From positions 1-64,000 of the forward strand of contig NZ_VUOK01000029.1 in assembly GCF_009806555.1 (NCBI RefSeq): a DNA stretch of 64,000 nt. Reading direction: 5' to 3'. How positions within the stretch are numbered: the stretch's first letter is position 1; each line of letters begins with the position of its first letter. Below, piece after piece: positions 10,428-19,537 of the stretch. The notes beneath the pieces were generated by a model. The model made no database searches and was not told where the DNA came from. It saw nothing but the letters and a program-made list of their open reading frames with translations. The translations under genes and the position numbers were made by a program. Source of the DNA: Methylobacterium sp. 2A. Its GTDB lineage: Bacteria > Pseudomonadota > Alphaproteobacteria > Rhizobiales > Beijerinckiaceae.

Positions 10428-11306
10428 GTGGCCGAGACAGCCAATCCCGGCACGCCGCCTGCCGGCCCGCAGACCACCGGGCATGAATGGGACGGCATCG
10501 CCGAATACAACAACCCGCTGCCGCGCTGGTGGCTCTACGGCCTCTACGCCACCATCGTCTGGGCGATGGGCTACTGGGTCCTCTACCCCGCCTGGCCGCT
10601 GGTGAGCGGCTATACCGGCGGCCTGCTCGGCTACTCGCAGCGTGCCGCCGTGCTCGGGGAGGTCGAGGCCGTGCGCCGGGAGCGCGACCTCCGCGGCCGG
10701 GCGCAGCTTGCCAGCGCCACCGTGGCGGAGATCCGCGCCGATCCGGCCCTGCTGCGCCTTGCGCTGGCCACCGGCAAGGCGGCGTTCGGCGACAATTGCG
10801 CCGCCTGCCACGGCACCGCGGCCACCGGGCGGATCGGCTACCCGAACCTGCAGGACGACGACTGGCTCTGGGGCGGAACGCCCGAGGAGATCGAGCGGAC
10901 CATCCGGTACGGGGCGCGCTCCGGTCACGGCGAGGCGCATGTCGGCGACATGCCGGCCTTCGGTCGCGACGGCGTGCTGAAGCGCGACGAGATCGAGGCG
11001 GCGGCGACCTACGTGCTCTCGCTCTCGGGCAAGCCCGGGATCCCCGGCGCGAGCGCCGAGAAGGGGGCCGAGATCTTCGCCGGCAACTGCGCGGCCTGCC
11101 ACGGCGAGACTGCGACGGGGAATCCCGAGATGGGCGCGCCCAACCTCACCGACGCGATCTGGCTGTACGGCTCGTCGCCCGAGCAGGTCGTCACGACGAT
11201 CACGAACGGCCGCAAGGGCGTGATGCCCGCCTGGGAGGGCCGGCTCGACACCGCGACCATCAAGTCGCTCGCCGTCTACGTGCACGGCCTGGGCGGCGGC
11301 AAGTAG
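10428..11306 (+). CDS. ccoP: cbb3 oxidase diheme cytochrome c subunit
   Basis: A 292-residue electron-entry subunit of the cbb3 oxidase. It has a short cytoplasmic N-terminus with the typical HEWDGIAEYNNPLPRWW signature, a membrane helix, and two tandem cytochrome c domains, each with a CAACHG heme motif and an MPAF or MPAW axial methionine. The start is GTG at 10428, three bases after ccoQ. It is the last gene of the oxidase operon; a strong hairpin follows before ccoG. Confidence 0.96.
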   Translation: MAETANPGTPPAGPQTTGHEWDGIAEYNNPLPRWWLYGLYATIVWAMGYWVLYPAWPLVSGYTGGLLGYSQRAAVLGEVEAVRRERDLRGRAQLASATVAEIRADPALLRLALATGKAAFGDNCAACHGTAATGRIGYPNLQDDDWLWGGTPEEIERTIRYGARSGHGEAHVGDMPAFGRDGVLKRDEIEAAATYVLSLSGKPGIPGASAEKGAEIFAGNCAACHGETATGNPEMGAPNLTDAIWLYGSSPEQVVTTITNGRKGVMPAWEGRLDTATIKSLAVYVHGLGGGK

Positions 11307-11357
11307 CGGGACGTCGGTCCGGCCCGCTCGGGGGGGCGGGGCCGGCCGACGCCTCGC

Positions 11358-11394
11358 GAGCCACGTCCGGGGCGAACAGCCCTGGACGTGGCTC
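11358..11394 (+). terminator. Strong hairpin after ccoP
   Basis: GAGCCACGTCC at 11358 pairs perfectly with GGACGTGGCTC ending at 11394, and an inner GGGC/GCCC extends the stem. No T tract follows, so it may be a Rho-independent-like terminator or an mRNA 3'-end stabiliser separating ccoNOQP from ccoGHIS. Confidence 0.5.
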
Positions 11395-11404
11395 AAATCC
11401 AAGC

Positions 11405-11418
11405 TTGAGCGAGATCAA
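11405..11418. promoter_or_regulatory. FixK/FNR box of ccoGHIS
   Basis: TTGAG-CGAG-ATCAA lies 68 bases ahead of ccoG, the same distance as the ccoN box. It gives the maturation operon its own low-oxygen promoter. Confidence 0.75.
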
Positions 11419-11486
11419 GGCGGGCGCCTCGGGCGGACCATAGGACCAACGGAGCCGGCCACGTCGCCGAACGGAATTCCGCATCG

Positions 11487-12992
11487 ATGCCCCTCGCCGA
11501 GCCGACCCAGACTGCCCCCGCGCCCAGGCCCCGTCCGACCAAGAAGTTCGGCAGCCGCGCGACGCGGGCGGCCATCCCCGCGGAGAACGGAGCCCTCTAC
11601 GCCGCGCGGAGGAAGATCCAGCCGCAGGCGGTCCGCGGCACCTTCCGGCGGATCAAGTGGGTGCTCCTCGCGGTGACGCTCTGCGTCTACTACGCCGTCC
11701 CGTTCCTCCGCTGGGACCGCGGGCCCGGCGAGCCCTCCCAGGCCGTGCTGCTCGACCTCGACAGGGGGCGATTCTACGCCTTCTCCATTGAGCTCTGGCC
11801 GCAGGACGTGACCTACGTGATGGGTCTCTTGATCCTGGCGGCCCTGATCCTGTTCCTCATGAACGCCGTCGCCGGCCGGGTCTGGTGCGGCTACCTCTGC
11901 CCGCAGACGGTGTGGACCGACCTGTTCCTCGCCGTCGAGCGCCTGATCGAGGGTGACCGGCGCGAGCGGCTGAAGCTCGATGCCGCGCCCTGGTCCATGG
12001 AGAAGATCGCGCTCCGGACGATGAAGCATGCGGTCTGGCTGCTCATCGCGTGGTGGACCGGCGGCGCCTGGGTGCTCTACTTCGCCGACGCGCCGACGCT
12101 GGTCGGCCAGCTCGCCACGTTCCAGGCGCCGGCGCAGGCCTACATCGCGATCCTGACGCTGACGGCGACCACCTACGGTCTCGCCGGCCACATGCGCGAG
12201 CAGGTCTGCACCTACATGTGCCCCTGGCCGCGCATCCAGGCCTCGCTGACCGACGAGCACGCCTACAACATCCTCTACCGGGACGCGCGGGGCGAGCCGC
12301 GCGTGTCCGCCAAGCAGGCCACGGCGCTTCGTGCGGCGGGCAAGCCCGCGGGGGACTGTGTCGACTGCTTCGCCTGCGTCACCGCCTGCCCGGCCGGCAT
12401 CGACATCCGTGACGGGCTGCAGATGGATTGCATCCAGTGCGGTCTCTGCGTCGACGCCTGCGACACCGTCATGGGCAAGCTCGGGCGCCCCACGGGCCTG
12501 ATCGGCTACGACACCGAGGCGAACCGGCGCAGCAGGGCCGCGGGCGGGGGGCCGGTGAGCCGGATCGTGCGCCCGCGGACGATCCTCTACGCGGTGCTGG
12601 TCGCCGGCATCGGCAGCTTCATGCTCTATCACCTCGCCACCCGGAGCTTCACCGGCCTGAGCGTCCTGCACGACCGCAACCCCCTCTTCGTGACGCTCTC
12701 GGACGGCTCGGTCCGCAACGGCTACACGGTCCGGCTCAGCAACAAGCGGCCCGGGGAGCGGCACTACGCGCTCGCGGTCGAGGGCCTCGCCGGGGCGCGC
12801 GTCGAGGTGGTGGGCGGCGTCCCGGGCGACCTGCCGGTCCCCTCGGATGCGACGCAGGAATTCCGCGTCCTCGTCTTCGCCCCGGCTGGCGCCCGGCCCG
12901 ACCCGAGCGTCCCGCTCACCTTCCATCTCACCGACGTCTCGACGGGCGAGACCGCACGGGCGCACGACACCTTCAAGGCACCCTCGCCATGA
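11487..12992 (+). CDS. ccoG: cbb3 oxidase assembly ferredoxin-type protein
   Basis: A 501-residue polyferredoxin of the inner membrane (CcoG/FixG/RdxA), needed in cbb3 copper delivery, where it acts as a cupric reductase in studied relatives. Four to five membrane helices carry CGYLCPQTVW and CTYMCPWPRIQ. A soluble loop has two [4Fe-4S] motifs (CVDCFACVTACP and CIQCGLCVDAC), and an Ig-like periplasmic C-terminal domain follows. It overlaps ccoH by 4 bases and starts the ccoGHIS operon behind a FixK box. Confidence 0.95.
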   Translation: MPLAEPTQTAPAPRPRPTKKFGSRATRAAIPAENGALYAARRKIQPQAVRGTFRRIKWVLLAVTLCVYYAVPFLRWDRGPGEPSQAVLLDLDRGRFYAFSIELWPQDVTYVMGLLILAALILFLMNAVAGRVWCGYLCPQTVWTDLFLAVERLIEGDRRERLKLDAAPWSMEKIALRTMKHAVWLLIAWWTGGAWVLYFADAPTLVGQLATFQAPAQAYIAILTLTATTYGLAGHMREQVCTYMCPWPRIQASLTDEHAYNILYRDARGEPRVSAKQATALRAAGKPAGDCVDCFACVTACPAGIDIRDGLQMDCIQCGLCVDACDTVMGKLGRPTGLIGYDTEANRRSRAAGGGPVSRIVRPRTILYAVLVAGIGSFMLYHLATRSFTGLSVLHDRNPLFVTLSDGSVRNGYTVRLSNKRPGERHYALAVEGLAGARVEVVGGVPGDLPVPSDATQEFRVLVFAPAGARPDPSVPLTFHLTDVSTGETARAHDTFKAPSP

Positions 12993-13504
12993 CCGCCTCC
13001 GCTTCGCTGATGCCGCCGCGTGCCCCGGGCCGCCTGACCGGCCGCAAGGTCCTGGCGATCCTCGTGGCCTTCTTCGGCACGGTCGCCACCGCCGATACCA
13101 TCCTGCTCGTCTCGGCGACGCGGACCTGGTCGGGCCTGGAGGTCGCCTCGCCCTACAGGGCGGGCCAGCTCTACAATGCGGAGCTGGCCCGCGCGCGGGA
13201 ACAGGACGCGCTGGGCTGGCACCTCGACGCGTCGGCGGCCCGGAACCCGGCCGCGGTCGCGACGGTGACCGTGAGCCTGTCCGACGGCGCGGCGCGTCCG
13301 CTCCGGGGCAAGGCCCTGCAGGCACGGCTCGAGCGGCCGACCGACAAGCGGCAGGACGTGGCGGTCGATCTCGTCGAGGTCGCCGCCGGAACCTACACGG
13401 CCCGCGCCGAACCGGTCGCGCGCGGGCAGTGGGACCTCGTCGTCGAGGTCGCCGGCGCGGATGGCGTCGCGTTCCGGCGCAGGCACCGGATCGTCCTGGA
13501 TTGA
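12989..13504 (+). CDS. ccoH: cbb3 oxidase assembly protein FixH/CcoH
   Basis: A 171-residue membrane-anchored assembly factor. A single N-terminal helix (KVLAILVAFFGTVATADTILL) precedes a periplasmic beta-rich FixH domain with GWHLDASA and the terminal GQWDLVVEV-type strand. Relatives stabilise the cbb3 complex during assembly. The start codon overlaps the ccoG stop (ATGA), showing translational coupling, and ccoI begins 10 bases later. Confidence 0.93.
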   Translation: MTASASLMPPRAPGRLTGRKVLAILVAFFGTVATADTILLVSATRTWSGLEVASPYRAGQLYNAELARAREQDALGWHLDASAARNPAAVATVTVSLSDGAARPLRGKALQARLERPTDKRQDVAVDLVEVAAGTYTARAEPVARGQWDLVVEVAGADGVAFRRRHRIVLD

Positions 13505-13514
13505 GGACCGCACG

Positions 13515-15824
13515 ATGTGCTGCACCGACATGGCCCTCGCCTACGTGGAGGCCCACGCGGCCTGGAGCGAGGCCAACACCAAACCCTCCCTCGACCGGGA
13601 CTATTCCGCTTTCGCCGCGGCCTTGCCGGACGGCTCGGCCCGCGCGGAATTCGCGGTCGAGGGGGTGCGCTGCGCGGCCTGCATGAACGCCATCGAGCGC
13701 GGGCTCGCGCCCCTGCCGGGCGTGGCATCCGCCCGGCTGAACGTCTCGGACCGGCGCCTCGCCGTGACCTGGAGCCCGGAGGCGGAGCCCGACATCCCCG
13801 CCGTGCTCGCGGCGCTCGATGCGCTCGGCTACACCGCGCAGCCCTTCGCGCCCGGCGGGATCGCGGATGCGGAATCGGCCGAGACGCGGCGCCTGATCCG
13901 GGCTCTCGCGGTGGCGGGCTTCGCGTCGATGAACGTGATGCTGCTCGCCATCTCGGTCTGGGCCGGCAACGTCTCCGACATGGCGCCGGAGAACCGCGAC
14001 CTCTTCCACTGGATCCAGGCCGTGATCGCCCTGCCGGCGGCCGCCTATGCCGGACGGCCCTTCTACGAGGGCGCGTTCCGCGGCCTGCGGGCCGGCCGCG
14101 TCACGATGGATTTCCCGATCACGCTCGGCGTCGTCCTGACCCTGGTGATGTCGGTGGTGGAAACGCTGTCGGGCGCCGCGCATGCCTATTTCGACGGCGC
14201 CGTGATGCTGCTGTTCTTCCTGCTGATCGGGCGGGTGCTCGACCAGACCATGCGGCGGCGGATGCGGGCCTGTGCGGAGAACCTCGCGGCGCTCCGCAGC
14301 GCGCGCGCGACGCTCGCCGAGCCCGAGGGCGGGCTGCGCGACGTGCCCCTCGCCGAGCTCGCGCCGGGCGCGCGCATCCTCGTCCGGCCCGGCGAGCGGG
14401 TGCCGGCCGACGGGCTCGTCGAGCATGGCGTGTCCGACCTCGACCAGAGTCTCGTGACCGGCGAGACCGCCGCCGTCACGGTCCGCGGCGGCGACCGCGT
14501 CTTCGCCGGCGCGCTCAACGGCAGCGGGGCGCTGACCATGCGGGTGACCGCGACGACCGGCGCCACGCTGCTCGACGAGGTCGAGGGCCTGATGCGGCGC
14601 GCCCTGGAGGCGCGCTCGCGGGCCCTCGTCCTCGCCGACAGGGCCACGCGCCTCTACGTCCCCCTCGTCCACGCGACCGCCGCCCTGACCCTCGTGGGCT
14701 GGCTCGCCGCGGGCGCCGGCTGGCACGCGGCGCTCCTCGACGCCGTCGCGGTGCTGATCGTGACCTGCCCCTGCGCCCTCGGTCTCGCCATCCCGGCCGT
14801 GCAGGTCGTGGCGGCCGGCGCGCTGTTCCGCGAGGGCGTGCTGCTCAACGACGGCGAGGCGCTGGAGCGGTTCGCCGCCATCGACACGGTCGTGTTCGAC
14901 AAGACCGGCACGCTGACCCTGCCGGAGCCGGTCCTGGCGGCCGGGACCTTCGATCCCGGCGCGTTGGCGAACGCGGCCCGGCTCGCCCTGTCGAGCCGGC
15001 ACCCGATGGCGGCGGCCCTGGCGGCGGCCGCCGGAGGCTCGGGACCGTTCCCCGGTGCCGAGGAGGCGGCCGGGCTCGGGGTGCGCGCCGTCGTGGACGG
15101 CGTCGAGCTGCGCCTGGGCTCGGCCCGCTTCTGCGGCGCCGAGGACCAGGCGGCCGCGGCGCTCGCCGCCGATCCGGAGGCTTCGGTGATCTGCTTCCGG
15201 GCCGGGGACGGGCCGCCGGCCGTCTTCCCGGTGCGCCAGGCGCTGAGGCCGGACGCGTGCGCGGTCGTGGCGGAGCTCGAACGGACGGGCCGCCGGGTGC
15301 TGGTCCTGTCCGGCGACCGCGCCCCCGCGGTCGCGGCGGTCGCCGGCCGGCTCGGGATCGCCGAGTGGGAGGCCGAGCTGACGCCCCAGGACAAGATCGC
15401 CCGCATCGAGGCGCTGCGGGCGGGCGGGCGGCACGTGCTGATGGTCGGCGACGGCCTCAACGACGCGCCGGCGCTCGCCGCCGCGCATGCCTCGCTCTCG
15501 CCGGTGACCGCCTCGCATGTGAGTCAGGCCGCCGCCGACGCCCTGTTCCTGGGCCGAAGCCTCGCCCCGGTCCTGTCGGTCCTGGCCGCGGGGCGGCGAG
15601 CCCGGCGGCTCATGCTGCAGAACCTGTGGTTCTCGGCAGCCTACAACGTGCTCGCGGTTCCTCTGGCGGCAGCCGGTCTCGTGACGCCGCTGATCGCGGC
15701 CCTCGCCATGTCGGGCTCGTCCGTCGTCGTCACGCTGAACGCCCTGCGGGCACGCCTCGATACGGCCCGGCCGCAGCCCGCGGACGGACCGGCCGTCGCA
15801 GCCACCGTCGCCGGAACCGCCTGA
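13515..15824 (+). CDS. ccoI: cbb3-associated P-type copper ATPase
   Basis: A 769-residue heavy-metal P1B-ATPase that exports Cu toward cbb3 assembly. An N-terminal region with MCC and a metal-binding domain (CAACMNAI) precedes eight expected membrane helices. The translocation motif CPCALGL, the phosphorylation site DKTGTLT and the hinge GDGLNDAPAL are all present, and TGE occurs in the actuator domain. It lies between ccoH and ccoS as in rhizobial fixGHIS. The antisense strand is open for over 1500 codons, a high-GC artefact. Confidence 0.95.
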   Translation: MCCTDMALAYVEAHAAWSEANTKPSLDRDYSAFAAALPDGSARAEFAVEGVRCAACMNAIERGLAPLPGVASARLNVSDRRLAVTWSPEAEPDIPAVLAALDALGYTAQPFAPGGIADAESAETRRLIRALAVAGFASMNVMLLAISVWAGNVSDMAPENRDLFHWIQAVIALPAAAYAGRPFYEGAFRGLRAGRVTMDFPITLGVVLTLVMSVVETLSGAAHAYFDGAVMLLFFLLIGRVLDQTMRRRMRACAENLAALRSARATLAEPEGGLRDVPLAELAPGARILVRPGERVPADGLVEHGVSDLDQSLVTGETAAVTVRGGDRVFAGALNGSGALTMRVTATTGATLLDEVEGLMRRALEARSRALVLADRATRLYVPLVHATAALTLVGWLAAGAGWHAALLDAVAVLIVTCPCALGLAIPAVQVVAAGALFREGVLLNDGEALERFAAIDTVVFDKTGTLTLPEPVLAAGTFDPGALANAARLALSSRHPMAAALAAAAGGSGPFPGAEEAAGLGVRAVVDGVELRLGSARFCGAEDQAAAALAADPEASVICFRAGDGPPAVFPVRQALRPDACAVVAELERTGRRVLVLSGDRAPAVAAVAGRLGIAEWEAELTPQDKIARIEALRAGGRHVLMVGDGLNDAPALAAAHASLSPVTASHVSQAAADALFLGRSLAPVLSVLAAGRRARRLMLQNLWFSAAYNVLAVPLAAAGLVTPLIAALAMSGSSVVVTLNALRARLDTARPQPADGPAVAATVAGTA

Positions 15825-15831
15825 GGCCGCC

Positions 15832-15969
15832 ATGACCGTCCTTCTCCTCGTCATCCCCATCGCGCTGGCGCTCGGCACGCTCGGCCTCGCCGCCTTCCTC
15901 TGGGCGCTCCGGACCGGGCAGTACGACGACATCGAGGGCGCCGAGTACCGCGTGCTCCACGACGATTGA
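15832..15969 (+). CDS. ccoS: cbb3 oxidase maturation protein CcoS/FixS
   Basis: A 45-residue protein starting MTVLLLVIPIALALG, with a single membrane helix followed by the family-typical AFLWALRTGQYDD and an acidic tail. CcoS is required for cofactor insertion into the cbb3 oxidase. It starts 7 bases after ccoI and closes the maturation operon. Confidence 0.92.
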   Translation: MTVLLLVIPIALALGTLGLAAFLWALRTGQYDDIEGAEYRVLHDD

Positions 15970-16252
15970 CCGGGGGCTCGGGCCGCAGGGAAAGGAGCGG
16001 AACCACCTTCGCCTCACCAAGGGGGAGGGTGTGCATCCGTTCGCCGCGTCTGTTCGGTGGCGGCGACCTGCCTCGCGCTCCTCGCCGCGGTGGCCGCGGT
16101 CCGGCGCCCCTTCGGTGCGGCGGGCATGCTCGCGGCCCCACGGGCGAATGCGTGGGGCGTGCGCCGCTCGGCCTGCGGGGCTCGCCGGGATGGGCCCGGT
16201 GAGCGACCCGGTTGGCTGCTGCTCTGGTTCTGCGGCCTGGACCGACCTGCCG

Positions 16253-17605
16253 TCAGGCGGCGCGGCTGTGCACGGCGGCGGACGTCCCGAGATGCGCGTC
16301 GAACGCGGCGGCGACGTTCCGCACGAAGGTCCTGGCCGCCTCCGGGATGACGAGGCGGTCGCCCTCCCGACGCACCAGCCCATCGGCGGCGAGCCTCGGG
16401 AGCCGTGGGAGCGTCGCGAGGAACGCGCCCGGATCGCGGCCATGGGCGCGGCAGATGCGCCCGACATCGACGGCGAAGTCGCACATGATCCGCTCGATCA
16501 GGTCGGCGCGCAGCCGGTCGTCCGGCGTCAGCGCGTACCCCTTCACCGTGGCGAGTTCGCCCCGCCCCACGCGCTCGGCATAGGCCCGCAGCCCCGGCGC
16601 GTTCTGGACGTAGCCCTGCGGAAGCCGCCCGATGGCCGAGGCGCCCAGTCCGACCAGGGCGTCGCTCGGGTCGGTCGTGTAGCCCTGGAAGTTCCGCCGC
16701 AGCCGGCCTTCCGCCTGCGCGGTCTCCAGCGGGTCGCCCGGCAGGGCATAGTGGTCGAGGCCGATCCGGCGGTACCCGGCGACGGCGAGCGTCGCCGCGA
16801 TGGCCTCGGCCTGGGCGCGGCGCGCGCACCCGTCCGGCAGCGTGGCCTCGTCGATCTGGCGCTGGTGCTTCTTGAAGGCGGGCACGTGGGCGTAGCCGAA
16901 CACCGCCAAGCGGTCGGGGCGCAGCTCCAGGCATTGCCGCACCGTCTCGACGCACGAATCCACCGTCTGGTGCGGCAGACCGTAGATCAGGTCGAGGTTG
17001 ATCGCCCGCACGCCCGCGGCCCTGAGGCCCACGACCGCGGCGGCGGTGATGTCGAGGCCCTGCCGGCGACGGATCGCCTCCTGGACGAGCGGGTCGAAGC
17101 TCTGGACGCCCAGGCTCGCGCGCGTGACGCCGGCCCGGCCGAGTGCCCCGGTCATCGCGGGCACGAGCGTCCGCGGGTCGATCTCGACGGCGATCTCGGC
17201 GTCCGGATCGAAGGGGAAGCGCGCATGCAGGGCCGCGACGAGGCGGAGAAAGGCCTCCGGGGCCATGACGGTCGGGGTGCCGCCCCCGAAATGGACGTGG
17301 CGGACCAGGGGCACGTGCCCGAACCGGGCGGCGACCAGTCCGATCTCCCGTTCGAGAAGATTGATGTAGTCGGCGATGGGTGCGTCGTGCCGGGTGATGC
17401 TGGTGTGGCAGCCGCAATACCAGCACATCGACCGGCAGAACGGGACGTGCAGGTAGAGCGAGGCGGTGGCCGCGGCGGGCATCTCCGCCAACCATGACGC
17501 ATGGCGGCCGGCATCGATGTCGGCGGTGAAGTGCGGGCTCGGCGGGTAGCTCGTGTAGCGGGGCAGCCGCTCCTCCCCGTAGCGCGCCCTCAGATCCTCC
17601 CGCAT
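16253..17605 (-). CDS. hemN: Oxygen-independent coproporphyrinogen III oxidase
   Basis: A 450-residue radical SAM enzyme that decarboxylates coproporphyrinogen III in heme synthesis without O2. The SAM cluster motif CRSMCWYCGC (CX3CX2CXC) is intact. The HFGGGTPT glycine motif, the SLGVQSFD strand and a HemN C-terminal domain are also present. It is convergent with ccoGHIS and preceded by a FixK box 82 bases upstream, so heme supply and cbb3 oxidase are co-induced at low oxygen. A second hemN may exist elsewhere in the genome. Confidence 0.95.
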   Translation of the reverse strand: MREDLRARYGEERLPRYTSYPPSPHFTADIDAGRHASWLAEMPAAATASLYLHVPFCRSMCWYCGCHTSITRHDAPIADYINLLEREIGLVAARFGHVPLVRHVHFGGGTPTVMAPEAFLRLVAALHARFPFDPDAEIAVEIDPRTLVPAMTGALGRAGVTRASLGVQSFDPLVQEAIRRRQGLDITAAAVVGLRAAGVRAINLDLIYGLPHQTVDSCVETVRQCLELRPDRLAVFGYAHVPAFKKHQRQIDEATLPDGCARRAQAEAIAATLAVAGYRRIGLDHYALPGDPLETAQAEGRLRRNFQGYTTDPSDALVGLGASAIGRLPQGYVQNAPGLRAYAERVGRGELATVKGYALTPDDRLRADLIERIMCDFAVDVGRICRAHGRDPGAFLATLPRLPRLAADGLVRREGDRLVIPEAARTFVRNVAAAFDAHLGTSAAVHSRAA

Positions 17606-17686
17606 GCCCGCGCCTCTTCGAATTCACCGGCCCGCCTCCGGGGCCGGAGCCTCGGTCCGCGTTAGGCATCCGGGCATGGGCTCGCC

Positions 17687-17700
17687 TTGATGTGGCTCAA
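17687..17700. promoter_or_regulatory. FixK/FNR box of hemN
   Basis: TTGAT-GTGG-CTCAA on the upstream side of hemN, 81 bases from its start. One mismatch in the right half. Confidence 0.7.
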
Positions 17701-17904
17701 GGGCAGAGGAACGCCGGCAGGTCGCTCTCCAGCCCGATCCGCGACACGCCCGCGCCGGGCGGATGCCCGGCGGACACCAGGCCGAGGGCCGCTGGAGCCG
17801 GCTCGCGATCGCGATGGTCCAGGAGGAGCCAGGTTGTCGGGGCACGGTGGCCGGTCTGGCGAGGGCGCGGCGGCAGCCTCGGCCCTTGGGCAGGAACCGC
17901 CCTG

Positions 17905-18168
17905 CTACCGCGCGCCGGGCGCGGTCCCGTCAGCGATGGCCGCCTGCCCGCGCAGGAGCATGGCCTTGATCCGGTGATCGCGCATCATCCGGCGCAGGAG
18001 CCGCAGGGCCGGCAGCGCTCCGGTCGGGTCGAGACGGTGCGCCTTGTCGGACAGGCTATCGGCCACCGCCTCGTGGGTCTGTGCGCCCCAGAGGAGGTCC
18101 ATCCGGGCCGTCGCGCCCGGCGAAGGCTCGGCCGAGCGCATCGGCGAAGGGAGGTTCGAACGGCCCAT
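17905..18168 (-). CDS. Hypothetical small protein
   Basis: A possible 87-residue basic protein. The middle (MDLLWGAQTHEAVADSLSDK) and the C-terminal helix (ALRLLRRMMRDHRIKAM) look protein-like, but no family is recognised and no good ribosome binding site is visible. An internal Met at residue 23 could be the real start. It lies alone between hemN and ompW. Treat as tentative. Confidence 0.4.
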   Translation of the reverse strand: MGRSNLPSPMRSAEPSPGATARMDLLWGAQTHEAVADSLSDKAHRLDPTGALPALRLLRRMMRDHRIKAMLLRGQAAIADGTAPGAR

Positions 18169-18431
18169 GACGGTTCTCGGGAGTGCTGGAATGCCGGGGG
18201 CGACGGACGGCGCTCGCGTCGGGTCCGCCTTCGGTCACGGGACCTGCCGCGTCCTGCCGCTGCTGGCGGGCGGCCGCGACCTCATCGGCCGACTCGTCCG
18301 GCGGCCGCTCACGTCGAGGCCCCACGGCACCGCCGTCACACCCGTTCGAGCGCGACGGCGGAACCGGTGCCGGAAGCGTCCACGGTCGCGGGACCCGGCC
18401 GCGATCCGGCAAGGTGCCCTGGCTGGCCGGT

Positions 18432-19118
18432 TCAGAACCGGTAGGTGAGGCCGGCGCCGACGATCCACGGGTCGATATCGACGCGGCCACGGATCACGCC
18501 GGCATTCAGCTTCACCTTGGTGTCGAGGATGAGCTTCTTCACGTCGACGTTCACGCCCCAATGCTCGTCGAGCATGTAGTCGAAGCCTGCCTGCAGGGCG
18601 GGCGCGAAGCTGTTCGACAGGCGGAAGCCCGTGAAGCCGCCCCGCTCGTGCTCGCCGAAGAAGATCGAGTAGTTCACGCCCGCGCCGATATAGGGCTTGA
18701 GCGGGCCGAAGCCGTCGAAATGGTACTGGAGGGTCAGCGTAGGCGGCAGGATCCACGTGCTGCCGATGCGCGTGCCCGCCAGGGCGCCGGCCCCCTGGAT
18801 GCCGTGCCGCGTCACGCCGAGGATCACCTCCGCGGCGATGTTCTTGGTGAAGAAATACGAGATATCGAGTTCGGGGATGGCCGAGTCGGTGATGGCGACC
18901 CCGGCGCCGGCCAGCGGCGCGCCCGCAGCCGAGAGGCGCGCACCCGGGTCCGGCAGGACGCCGAGGGCGCGCACGCGCACCAGCCAGGGGGACCAAGTGG
19001 CGAGGACGGGGGCCGGGGCCGACGGCGCCGCGAAGGTCGGGAGGTCGGCGGCGCGGGCGCCTGGAGAGGTGCAAGCCAGAACGGCAGCTGTTGCGGCGAG
19101 GAGGGTCTTCTTGCGCAT
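18432..19118 (-). CDS. ompW: OmpW-family outer membrane protein
   Basis: A 228-residue outer-membrane beta-barrel. The signal peptide ends at ARA-ADL. The body follows OmpW: SPWLVRVRALGVLPD near the start, ELDISYFFTKNIAAE, a PPTLTLQYHF strand, a PYIGAGVNYSIFF strand and the terminal aromatic YRF. OmpW forms a small hydrophobic channel and is FNR-regulated in several bacteria. That fits the perfect box 73 bases upstream here. Confidence 0.92.
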   Translation of the reverse strand: MRKKTLLAATAAVLACTSPGARAADLPTFAAPSAPAPVLATWSPWLVRVRALGVLPDPGARLSAAGAPLAGAGVAITDSAIPELDISYFFTKNIAAEVILGVTRHGIQGAGALAGTRIGSTWILPPTLTLQYHFDGFGPLKPYIGAGVNYSIFFGEHERGGFTGFRLSNSFAPALQAGFDYMLDEHWGVNVDVKKLILDTKVKLNAGVIRGRVDIDPWIVGAGLTYRF

Positions 19119-19190
19119 GAGTCCGATCGAATCCGGAGAAAGGCCGCGTTCGGCCGCGCGTCCACTTTTTCATCGCAGCGCCCGCCGTCC

Positions 19191-19204
19191 TTGATCGGGA
19201 TCAA
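19191..19204. promoter_or_regulatory. FixK/FNR box of ompW
   Basis: TTGATCGGGATCAA, perfect half-sites, 72 bases upstream of ompW. Confidence 0.8.
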
Positions 19205-19456
19205 ACGGCCCAGCTTGCGCTGGCCTGCGCGACCGGACCCCTCACGGCCGGCGTGAGGCCGGGCCGGCCGGGCCGGTGGCGTGGCCACGACAACCGCCTC
19301 GGCATCCTCCGGGGCAGGCGAACGGCAGGGCGCTTCGACGTCCCGCTCCCGGGCGCGGGACAGAGGACGATGCGTCCGGCATGCGGGTTTCGGCGCCGAC
19401 TGGGGTGCTGTCCGACGCGGTGCCCTGCGGCGCTCGCCCGGGTGAGCCGATCGATT

Positions 19457-19470
19457 TTGCGCTGGATCAA
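19457..19470. promoter_or_regulatory. FixK/FNR box of the usp gene
   Basis: TTGCG-CTGG-ATCAA, 67 bases upstream of the universal stress protein gene. The same 14-mer recurs at 21637 and 25141. Confidence 0.7.
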
Positions 19471-19537
19471 GGATCATCCGCGCCGGGTCGGCGAAGCGAG
19501 CCTCGACGGGTCTTTCATCCCGAACCGGAGCCGCTCA

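Noticed and set aside
11415..15932. A 1505-codon open frame antisense to the ccoGHIS operon
   Set aside because: It mirrors well-identified cco genes, has low-complexity Arg/Gly/His-rich translation and no domains. Very high GC removes stop codons from shadow frames.
16014..17669. A 551-codon leftward frame overlapping hemN in another phase
   Set aside because: hemN with an intact radical SAM motif occupies the same strand; the other phase is Arg/Pro-rich noise.
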